A DNA stretch of 8,444 nt from Candidatus Dadabacteria bacterium. Its GTDB lineage: Bacteria; Desulfobacterota_D; UBA1144; Nemesobacterales; Nemesobacteraceae. Below, piece by piece: positions 1-5,736 of the stretch. The position numbers and the translations under genes are program-made. Position 1 is the stretch's first letter. The number at the start of each line of letters is the position of its first letter. The stretch spans positions 1-8,444 of the forward strand of contig JAPOSJ010000240.1 in assembly GCA_026709745.1 (NCBI GenBank), in the 5' to 3' direction. A model generated the notes under the pieces. It was given only the letters and a program-made list of their open reading frames with translations. It was not told the DNA's origin and did not search any database.

Positions 1-1
1 A

Positions 2-304
2 AACATAGAAGGTAACACGGAACGCACATATGTAGATATCTTGGGAGACACGTTTGATCAGGAACAGTTTCTTGAAGATTCCCAGATGCGGCCGCTTGTA
101 GCTAGAAAAATAAAAGAGGCCATGGCAAACCTTAAAGACAGAGAAAGGTACATTATAGAAAGACGCGTTCTCACTGACTCTCCCGAAACTCTTGAAGAGC
201 TTTCCCATAAATTCGGCATATCAAGAGAACGAGTAAGACAGATAGAAAAAAACGCTCTCAACAAGATCAGACAGGAATTCCAAAAAGAACATTTTTACGT
301 ATAA
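2..304 (+). CDS. rpoH: RNA polymerase sigma factor, sigma-32 (RpoH) type, C-terminal part
   Basis: The frame is open from the window edge and ends at TAA 302-304, giving the last 100 residues; the N-terminal two thirds lie outside the window. A stretch beginning LKDRERYIIERR is the region 4.1 helix. It is followed by the region 4.2 helix-turn-helix, in which LEELSHKFGISRERVRQIEK reads the -35 element, and then by ALNKIRQ. The spacing and the 'ERVRQIEKNAL.KIR' wording match RpoH (heat-shock sigma-32) better than RpoD, whose equivalent carries a longer 'GMNTDHTLEEVG' segment. Known role of the family: directs RNA polymerase to heat-shock promoters. A TTG at 41 is inside the domain and is not the start. 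The gene is convergent with alaS, and I see no convincing intrinsic terminator directly after it. Another group-3/4 sigma-70 paralogue is possible because regions 1-3 cannot be seen. Confidence 0.82.
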   Translation, partial: NIEGNTERTYVDILGDTFDQEQFLEDSQMRPLVARKIKEAMANLKDRERYIIERRVLTDSPETLEELSHKFGISRERVRQIEKNALNKIRQEFQKEHFYV

Positions 305-546
305 GTCTGCTGAGGCAGGTATGAGTTCAAGGGTATTGCACCACTGATATACTGAAATTCTCAACTGCCTGTATTCTAGCTCTCAGAAACGGCTTGTAGT
401 TGAATTCATTCCAAGTGCAATATCACTGTTGTAGTGAGCTGCATGTTTCTTATCCATATAAAAATCACTATAGCAAGATTATGCAATACAAAGATTTAGT
501 CCGTAATTTCCATCAAAGCAATACCTGCTTTCTCTCCGCTTTTTCT
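305..546. other. Convergent intergenic spacer between rpoH and alaS
   Basis: No gene is supported in these 242 bp; every frame is short. The spacer holds a long imperfect inverted repeat at about 332-424 (listed separately). It also holds a 6-bp hairpin, AAAGCA 515-520 with TGCTTT 526-531 around a 5-nt loop. That small hairpin lies just beyond the alaS stop but has no adjacent U tract on either strand, so it is at best a weak transcription end site. A 4-bp CTGC/GCAG hairpin at 307-318 right after the rpoH stop also lacks a T run. Confidence 0.6.
332..424. repeat. Long imperfect inverted repeat (about 93 bp), unknown type
   Basis: The outer arms GGTATTGCAC (332-341) and GTGCAATATC (415-424) pair over 10 positions with one G-T. 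Inner arms pair around GAAATTC (354-360) with GAATTC (402-407), AACT (363-366) with AGTT (398-401), and GCC (367-369) with GGC (391-393), with small bulges between. The result would be one extended stem in RNA from either strand, or a cruciform in DNA. It could be a degenerate MITE- or REP-like unit, or part of the transcription end region for the two convergent genes. No flanking target duplication is visible and there is only one copy in the window. Confidence 0.4.
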
Positions 547-3165
547 CTATATGAGGTTTTTTAGATGATCAAGCATCTTCGGTATATTTCCAGGCATGTT
601 TCCACCTGCCTGCGCCATCTCAGCACCTCCACCCCCTTTGCCACCCACAATTCCGGCAAGCTCCTTCACAAGCTCTCCGGCATGATACCTGCCGGCAAGA
701 TCCTTGGTAATACCAACAAGAATAAAAACCCGCCCTGCATTTTCTGCTACCAGAAGAGCAACCCCGTTACTGAATTTTCCTTTCAGATAATCCCAGAGAG
801 AACGCAGTTCGGCCGCTTTCGAAAAGGAAACTTTGACCCGAAGAAGATTGACTCCTCCCACATTCTCAATTTTATCAATCAGCCCGGAAGCCATTTCTAC
901 AAGTGTCCTCGCCCTGAAAGATTCGATTTCAGCCTGAAGACGTGCATTTTCGTCAATCATTCCGCCTAGCCTGGAGAGAAGTTCAGAGCGGGGAACGTTA
1001 AGGGTGCTTGAAAATTCGTTCAGGATGTTTTCCTGTCTTTTTATGTAATTCCACGCTGCCTGGCCACTTACGGCCTCAATTCTTCTTACCCCGGCAGAAG
1101 AAGCACTCTCGGACACTATTTTCACCATACCTATTTCGCCTGAAGTTCTCACATGGGTACCGCCGCAAAGCTCCTTGCTGTAATCCCCTATAGTTACCAC
1201 CCTCACCGTGTCGCCGTATTTCTCTTCAAATATCGCGGTGGCACCATCCTTTATAGCTTCGTCGTAGGAAACATTTTCTTTAGTCACAACTTTGTCATCA
1301 CGCCTTATTCTCTCATTAACAATCTGTTCTATGGAATCGAGCTTGTGTCTTTCAATCGAAGAGTAGTGACTGAAATCAAATCTCAGTCTGTCGGGACCGA
1401 CAAATGATCCTGCTTGGTTAACGTGAGTTCCGAGGACTTCCTTTAAAACGGCATGGAGCACATGAGTGGATGTGTGATGAGCTATGACACCCTGTCTGAA
1501 TTCCTGGTCAACTTCCATGTGCACCGCATCGCCGACTTTCAAACTTCCCTTCTCGATAACAACATTGTGTATAAAAAACGTGGAGCTAAGCTTTTTCGTA
1601 TCGAGCACCTTCGCACTGCCCCCCTGCCCCGTAATCATGCCCCTGTCTCCGGTCTGTCCGCCTGACTCTCCATAAAAAGGCGTGATGTCAACAAGTACTT
1701 GGGCCTTCTGACCCTCTTTAACGGTCCCAGCCGCCTCTCCCCGGCTTATTATTCCGGTAACTACTGAATCAGAAGACAGAGTCCTGTAACCGACAAATTC
1801 CGTAGACACCTCCCCGGCAAATTCAAGCAAGACTGATTCAGTGTCGCCTTCTGTACCGTCACGGGCTTCTCTTGACTTGTTCCTCTGTCTGCTCATTTCC
1901 TTCTCAAAACCCTCAAGGTCAATATCTATCCCTTTATTTCTGGTTATGTCTTCGGTAAGGTCAACTGGAAACCCGTAAGTATCGTAGAGCCTGAAAACCA
2001 CCTTACCCGGAAGTTTTTTCTTTCTCCCGAGCTTTGCAATTTCCTGATTAAGGAGTTCAAACCCTCTGTCCACAGTCTCAAGGAATCTATTCTCTTCACT
2101 TTTTATGACCTGGCAAACGAAATCCCCTTTTTCCCTAATTTCAGGATAAGAATCCGCCATAATCTCTTCGACAGCCGGCAGTACCCTGTAGATAAACGGT
2201 TCGTCTATCCCGAGAAACTTTGAGTGGCGAACAGCCCTTCTAAGTATTCTCCTGAGAACATATCCCCTGCCCTCATTTGAAGGAAACACTCCATCCGAAA
2301 TAAGAAAGGCAACTGCTCTTGAGTGGTCCGCTATAACTCTCATAGCAACCTCAGTCGAGCGGTCAGCAGAATATTCTATTCCGGAAAGTTCTTCTATGCG
2401 GCTTATCACACCCCTTAGAAGATCAGTTTCGTAGTTGCTTCTTGCTCCCTGAAGAACAGCTGCAAGTCTTTCGAGTCCCAGACCCGTGTCGATGCTGGGA
2501 CTGGGAATACGGTTCATCTCTCCACTCTGAGTTCTTTCAAACTGCATGAACACGAGATTCCAGAGTTCAAGGTAACGGTCGCATTCGCACCCGACCGCAC
2601 ATCGCGGCTTTCCGCACCCGAACGACTCTCCCTGATCTATCAGTATTTCCGAACACGGACCGCATGGACCCGTATCACCCATTGACCAGAAATTATCTTT
2701 ATCTCCCATTCTGACAATTCTTTTTCTGGGGATACCGATATTCCTGTTCCATATATCAAAGGCTTCGTCGTCATCCTTATAAACTGTGATCCACAGTTTT
2801 TCCTTGGGAAGTCCGTAAACGCCGGTAAGAAGGTCCCATCCATAACTTATGGCCGCTTCCTTGAAATAATCGCCAAAGGAGAAATTTCCAAGCATTTCAA
2901 AAAAAGTGTGGTGTCTCGCCGTATATCCGACATTGTCAAGGTCATTGTGCTTTCCTCCAGCCCTTAGACACTTCTGGGAAGAAACCGCTCTTTTGAAACT
3001 CCTGGTCTCACTTCCTGTGAAAACATTTTTGAACTGAACCATCCCGGCGTTGGTAAAAAGAAGTGTTGGATCATTTTCCGGTACGAGAGATGAACTACGT
3101 ACCGGTTCGTGCACCCTCTCGGAGAAATACTTGATAAACTCTCTTCTAACCTCGCATCCTTTCAT
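547..3165 (-). CDS. alaS: Alanyl-tRNA synthetase
   Basis: Charges tRNA-Ala with alanine in the cytoplasm and edits mischarged Ser/Gly. The 872 residues match the family's usual length and all domains are intact. The class II catalytic core opens with LVPENDPTLLFTNAGMVQFK (about 27-46) and contains HHTFFEMLGNFSFGDYF (85-101) and GLGLERLA (228-235). The tRNA-recognition helical part includes RVIADHSRA (276-284) and GYVLRRILRRAVRH (301-314). The editing domain carries the zinc/active-site set H564, H568, C667 and H671 (HxxxH and CGGTH). The C-terminal DHHA1/C-Ala domain ends with the glycine-rich GGKGGGGAEMAQAGG (841-855). A Cys-rich insert (C184, C189, C193, C195) precedes the WNLVFMQF motif and is absent from the E. 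coli enzyme. The ATG start fits the conserved N-terminus; a GGGGG stretch about 8 nt upstream is a modest ribosome site. Transcription probably starts in the 119-bp gap upstream. Confidence 0.98.
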   Translation of the reverse strand: MKGCEVRREFIKYFSERVHEPVRSSSLVPENDPTLLFTNAGMVQFKNVFTGSETRSFKRAVSSQKCLRAGGKHNDLDNVGYTARHHTFFEMLGNFSFGDYFKEAAISYGWDLLTGVYGLPKEKLWITVYKDDDEAFDIWNRNIGIPRKRIVRMGDKDNFWSMGDTGPCGPCSEILIDQGESFGCGKPRCAVGCECDRYLELWNLVFMQFERTQSGEMNRIPSPSIDTGLGLERLAAVLQGARSNYETDLLRGVISRIEELSGIEYSADRSTEVAMRVIADHSRAVAFLISDGVFPSNEGRGYVLRRILRRAVRHSKFLGIDEPFIYRVLPAVEEIMADSYPEIREKGDFVCQVIKSEENRFLETVDRGFELLNQEIAKLGRKKKLPGKVVFRLYDTYGFPVDLTEDITRNKGIDIDLEGFEKEMSRQRNKSREARDGTEGDTESVLLEFAGEVSTEFVGYRTLSSDSVVTGIISRGEAAGTVKEGQKAQVLVDITPFYGESGGQTGDRGMITGQGGSAKVLDTKKLSSTFFIHNVVIEKGSLKVGDAVHMEVDQEFRQGVIAHHTSTHVLHAVLKEVLGTHVNQAGSFVGPDRLRFDFSHYSSIERHKLDSIEQIVNERIRRDDKVVTKENVSYDEAIKDGATAIFEEKYGDTVRVVTIGDYSKELCGGTHVRTSGEIGMVKIVSESASSAGVRRIEAVSGQAAWNYIKRQENILNEFSSTLNVPRSELLSRLGGMIDENARLQAEIESFRARTLVEMASGLIDKIENVGGVNLLRVKVSFSKAAELRSLWDYLKGKFSNGVALLVAENAGRVFILVGITKDLAGRYHAGELVKELAGIVGGKGGGGAEMAQAGGNMPGNIPKMLDHLKNLI

Positions 3166-3187
3166 CTAGCAACCCCCGGACATGACA

Positions 3188-3210
3188 AACCGCAACTGGC
3201 AGCAGCGGTT
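3188..3210 (-). promoter_or_regulatory. Hairpin in the alaS 5' leader
   Basis: On the minus strand AACCGC and GCGGTT form a perfect 6-bp inverted repeat around an 11-nt loop. It lies between the candidate alaS -10 and the alaS ATG, so it would sit in the mRNA leader. It could tune translation or mRNA stability, or be a DNA-binding dyad. It is not a terminator, since no U run follows. Confidence 0.3.
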
Positions 3211-3224
3211 AAGACCCGATTAAA

Positions 3225-3253
3225 AATATAACAGGAATGGTGGAAAACTGAAT
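3225..3253 (-). promoter_or_regulatory. Candidate alaS promoter
   Basis: On the minus strand TATATT (3225-3230) is a reasonable -10 element, about 60 bp before the alaS start. The -35 region at 16-17 bp spacing (TTCAGT/ATTCAG, about 3247-3253) is poor. Support is the AT-rich -10, its position in the only gap upstream of alaS, and the 119-bp separation from the preceding gene. Confidence 0.3.
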
Positions 3254-3284
3254 TGAGAACGCTGTGGGGCAAAACAATAAAGAG

Positions 3285-4706
3285 CTACTTTCTGGTCATT
3301 TGCAACGCTTCTTCCTCAACTCCGGTAACAGCATAGCAGAGCTTGCCATTAACTTTTTCACGTCTAACTTCAAGATAATCGCTTATGCTCTGGCGGAAGC
3401 CTGTCGTAACCATTATGCCCCAGGGCCTAGAACTATCGCAAAGAGACTTTGCCTCATTCACAAAGGGTTTTGCGAGAGAGAAAATGTCCGCCCCTGCAGA
3501 CACTGACAAATCAACCGAAGAAATCCCCATTTTAAGCTTTATATCCGAGTGGGTGGATACTTTCTGCCCATCAATCACTCCGGCGAACATCTGCATTATC
3601 TCAACCGCACAACATACGCAATTAAGCTTTGCAGCCGAATCGGTATTAGCAAAGAAAGCCACTAACTCATCGCGCAGCACCGCTTCCACCTTCCCTCCAA
3701 AGGAGACTATGGCGGTTGAGACGGTTTTTCGATAATCAACCGTAAGGGAGTTGACGCTGGGCGGGGAAACATCCTTAATCAGGTTTTCAAAATCCGAGAT
3801 CTTTACGACAAGTATGCTGATATCCGTCTTGGTTTCCTTAGAATCTCCTACCTCTTTCTTGGGAACAGGTATGATCTCTTCAGGCTCAAAATTATCTTCG
3901 TCAGGAATATCTACGACTTCCACCAAGCCTTCATCAAAAGAGTCTAAAGAATTTTCAGATATCTCGAACAAGGAGGCCTCGGACAGTTTCTCCTGCGACC
4001 TAACTATTTTCGGGCGGAAATCCTCCTGCAACTGAGCGGAACGCTTAGAGTCAGAGTCAGGATCCTCGGTGGCATCTCCTTCAGATAATCGCTTTTCAAG
4101 CGAGGAGACCATTTCGTTGAATGCGCTGCAAAATCCCTGAACTCCCGCCCCCTTGATAAGCGGAGAAGAGCTATCCAGACGAACACAATAATCTCCTCTG
4201 GCAACTGAACTTACAGCACCAGAGAATTCCCCCAGAAACCCGAATGCCCGGTTACTTATAAAACGTATCAGGGCTGTAAAAACAACCCCCATCAGGGAAC
4301 CAAAAATTAAACTCCACAACAATGCGTCACCGTAGAATTTCTTGCCGACAGATTCTTTTAACCCCAGAAGAACGGTTTTTCCGTCCGGCCCCCTGAGCGC
4401 AAGCTTTTCAAAACCTTTGTCATCACGAAAACCGAAGCTCTTCTGAAGAACTCCATTGCTGTCAAGAAGCCTTACATATCCCACGTCGTTTCTTGTGTCA
4501 AGAACGCTTCTCGCACGTTTGGAGAAGAACTCCTTATCGGCAAACACCTCTTCCATTTCCGCGGCCCTGAGATCAGCGTATCTCTGTGGAAAATAAAAAT
4601 GCTGGAATGAGAAAACCGCAGCAAAAGAAACCAGAAAGCAAGAAAGGAATACGGGAAGCAGAGGAACTAGATTGAAAGATTTCTTCCGGTTTTTTAAAGC
4701 ACTCAA
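3285..4706 (-). CDS. Two-TM HAMP membrane protein with degenerate class III cyclase domain
   Basis: A 473-residue membrane signalling protein. A basic N-terminus leads into TM1 (about 12-34). A roughly 90-residue periplasmic sensor-like segment follows, then TM2 (about 127-149), a HAMP-like linker (about 150-205), a very acidic Ser-rich tether (about 206-294) and a class III adenylate/guanylate cyclase-like domain (about 295-465). In the cyclase fold, the segment VVKISDF (301-307) sits where active enzymes have F-x-D-I-x-x-F, so the first metal Asp is Lys302. The second metal Asp survives as D346 (in RDELVAFF). The later N-x-x-x-R pair is reduced to N417 with no Arg. Inference: probably no cyclase activity, and a nucleotide-sensing or signal-relay role. 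The TTG start is chosen because GGGAG lies 6 nt upstream, an in-frame TAG lies further up, and no ATG/GTG is available between. It stands where obg often follows rpmA, but looks separately transcribed. Confidence 0.8.
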   Translation of the reverse strand: MSALKNRKKSFNLVPLLPVFLSCFLVSFAAVFSFQHFYFPQRYADLRAAEMEEVFADKEFFSKRARSVLDTRNDVGYVRLLDSNGVLQKSFGFRDDKGFEKLALRGPDGKTVLLGLKESVGKKFYGDALLWSLIFGSLMGVVFTALIRFISNRAFGFLGEFSGAVSSVARGDYCVRLDSSSPLIKGAGVQGFCSAFNEMVSSLEKRLSEGDATEDPDSDSKRSAQLQEDFRPKIVRSQEKLSEASLFEISENSLDSFDEGLVEVVDIPDEDNFEPEEIIPVPKKEVGDSKETKTDISILVVKISDFENLIKDVSPPSVNSLTVDYRKTVSTAIVSFGGKVEAVLRDELVAFFANTDSAAKLNCVCCAVEIMQMFAGVIDGQKVSTHSDIKLKMGISSVDLSVSAGADIFSLAKPFVNEAKSLCDSSRPWGIMVTTGFRQSISDYLEVRREKVNGKLCYAVTGVEEEALQMTRK

Positions 4707-4712
4707 GATAAG

Positions 4713-4717
4713 CTCCC
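4713..4717 (-). promoter_or_regulatory. Shine-Dalgarno GGGAG fixing a TTG start
   Basis: GGGAG on the minus strand lies 6 nt before TTG 4704-4706. It supports TTG as the initiator of the HAMP/cyclase-like gene; an in-frame stop upstream and the absence of nearby ATG or GTG leave no better choice. Confidence 0.65.
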
Positions 4718-4758
4718 GTTTATCCGTCTAAGGACTATATGCAGCTACTTCTTGAACA

Positions 4759-4764
4759 ATTATA
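4759..4764 (-). promoter_or_regulatory. Candidate promoter -10 for the HAMP/cyclase-like gene
   Basis: A consensus TATAAT on the minus strand, inside the near-palindrome AATTATAATT, lies about 53 bp before the TTG start. No good -35 is found at 16-18 bp (TGGTTT or CTGGTT at best), so it would be weak or activator-dependent. It lies downstream of the T tract that may end the rplU-rpmA transcript. Confidence 0.35.
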
Positions 4765-4778
4765 ATTAGGACAAGAAT

Positions 4779-4817
4779 AAAAAACCAGTTCTATGAGGAG
4801 CTATTCATTCAGGAACT
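4779..4817 (-). terminator. Possible intrinsic terminator after rpmA
   Basis: On the minus strand AGTTC (4813-4817), overlapping the last codons of rpmA, can pair with GAACT (4787-4791). An inner TGA/TCA pairing extends the stem, and GG plus six T (4779-4784) follow directly. The stem is short and interrupted, so the U run is the main support. Confidence 0.35.
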
Positions 4818-5059
4818 ACGGAAACCTTTGTTCTACCCTTTCCAGATTTCTGAAACTTCACAATCCCGTTGGACATAGCAAATATAGTGTAATCTTTCCC
4901 AAGACCCACGTTCAGACCGGGCTTGATGCTGGTGCCACGCTGCCTTACTATTATGTTCCCTTTGACTACAGGCTGACCTCCGAATTTCTTTACCCCAAGC
5001 CTTCTGCCTACTGAATCCCTTCCGTTTTTGGAACTTCCACCGCCTTTTTTTGTTGACAT
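4805..5059 (-). CDS. rpmA: 50S ribosomal protein L27 (bL27)
   Basis: An 84-residue protein, the normal L27 length. It opens STKKGGGSSKNGRDSVGRRL and continues GVKKFGGQ, the family signature, followed by GNIIVRQRGT and the C-terminal basic segment. L27 sits in the large subunit with its N-terminal tail reaching the peptidyl-transferase centre. The usual MAHKK beginning is MSTKK here, and there is no cleavable N-terminal extension of the kind found in Firmicutes. GGAGG (5069-5073) lies 9 nt before the ATG. It is the second gene of the rplU-rpmA operon, 19 bp after the rplU stop. Confidence 0.98.
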   Translation of the reverse strand: MSTKKGGGSSKNGRDSVGRRLGVKKFGGQPVVKGNIIVRQRGTSIKPGLNVGLGKDYTIFAMSNGIVKFQKSGKGRTKVSVVPE

Positions 5060-5078
5060 GTCTATCTGCCTCCACGAA

Positions 5079-5393
5079 TCAGGCGTTTATGCTTGTAATT
5101 TCAACGCTGGTAAGGTTCTGGCGATGTCCTGCCTTCTTCCTGTACCCTTTTCGTCTTTTGAACTTGAATACTATTATCTTCTCGCCTTTTTTATGTCGAA
5201 TTATCTTGCCTACGACTCTTGCATTCTCAACAACAGGACTGCCTACCCTGACATCCTCTCCATCGGCAGACACGAGTAGAACTTGCTCAAAGCTTATCTC
5301 TTCGCCAAGTTCTCCAGAGATCTTCTCTATATCTATAACGTCACCCGGCTTAACTATATATTGTTTTCCACCGGTTTTTATAACAGCGTGCAT
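5079..5393 (-). CDS. rplU: 50S ribosomal protein L21 (bL21)
   Basis: A 104-residue protein beginning MHAVIKTGGKQY, the standard L21 N-terminus. It also has the conserved VKPGDVIDIEK segment (about 15-25) and the basic C-terminal FKFKRRKGYRKKAGHRQ that contacts 23S rRNA. The start is ATG 5391-5393, not the in-frame GTG at 5406-5408: that GTG lies against the Shine-Dalgarno, GGAGGGG at 5398-5404, placed 4-6 nt before the ATG. First gene of the operon with rpmA, driven by a promoter about 30 bp upstream. The leader would be only about 24 nt, too short for the structured L21 leaders known from some Firmicutes. Confidence 0.98.
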   Translation of the reverse strand: MHAVIKTGGKQYIVKPGDVIDIEKISGELGEEISFEQVLLVSADGEDVRVGSPVVENARVVGKIIRHKKGEKIIVFKFKRRKGYRKKAGHRQNLTSVEITSINA

Positions 5394-5423
5394 AAAACCC
5401 CTCCGCACTTTAATAGGGGCATT

Positions 5424-5453
5424 ATTGTGCCTGTTAAGAAATTATTTTGTCAA
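5424..5453 (-). promoter_or_regulatory. Sigma-70 promoter of rplU-rpmA
   Basis: On the minus strand a consensus -35 TTGACA (5448-5453) is followed after 18 bp by CACAAT (5424-5429), four of six matches to the -10 consensus. Transcription would start near 5417, giving a short leader that contains the strong rplU ribosome site. It is the best promoter match I found in the window. Confidence 0.65.
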
Positions 5454-5736
5454 ATACTTCCTCCAAGATCGCGTTCACTTTGAGCTTTTCGATTATGGTC
5501 TTCACTTGTGAATGTCACCCCGTTTTATCAACCGGCTGAGGTTTTATTGCAGAGTGACGCACAGCGAAGAAGTCACGCAGGATGAGTATCATGACGCCGT
5601 CAAGGCCTAGAACCCCAAGGCCACCTCTGCATATTCCGGTATCGCTGACCAGCGCAGCGCACAAATGAAAGTACTGTTTGATGAGCTTCGAAAGCTGGAT
5701 TAAGAGATCCTTACCATCCTCTATTTCACGCACCAA
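5434..5736 (-). other. Interrupted open frame downstream of tolB (competing reading of the gap)
   Basis: One minus-strand frame stays open from TTG 5736 (or GTG 5733), overlapping the end of tolB, to TGA 5515-5517. It then continues in the same frame through a GTG-started piece of 23 codons (MKTIIEKLKVNAILEEVFDK...) to TAA 5434-5436, which overlaps the rplU -35. The first part is hydrophobic and Cys-containing and has no recognised motif. It may only be the antisense shadow of the plus-strand remnant at 5512-5703. The last 23 codons lie outside that remnant and read like a helical, protein-like piece. Confidence 0.15.
5512..5703 (+). pseudogene. Decayed coding remnant with one internal stop
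   Basis: A frame starting at ATG 5512 reads MSPRFINRLRFYCRV, then THSEEVTQDEYHDAVKA, meets TAG at 5608-5610, and continues NPKATSAYSGIADQRSAQ then MKVLFDELRKLD to TAA 5701-5703: 63 codons including the TAG. The composition (balanced charges, helical MKVLFDELRKLD) is more protein-like than the other frames here, which suggests a gene fragment with a nonsense change rather than random sequence. I do not recognise the family. It has no obvious ribosome site, and it faces the tolB and rplU transcripts head-on. It could also be an intergenic repeat or a chance frame. Confidence 0.3.

Noticed and set aside
305..320. CTGC/GCAG hairpin right after rpoH as its terminator
   Set aside because: The stem is only 4 bp and no T tract follows.
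3195..3206. Three consecutive alanine codons (GCT GCT GCC on the minus strand) in the alaS leader, suggesting an attenuator leader peptide
   Set aside because: That frame has no ATG, GTG or TTG upstream within the gap, and no terminator hairpin with a U run follows.
5394..5408. GTG start giving rplU five more residues
   Set aside because: The added codons are the Shine-Dalgarno itself, and the family begins at MHAVIKTGGKQY.
5050..5511. 153-codon plus-strand open frame
   Set aside because: Antisense to rplU and rpmA over most of its length and with no family features.
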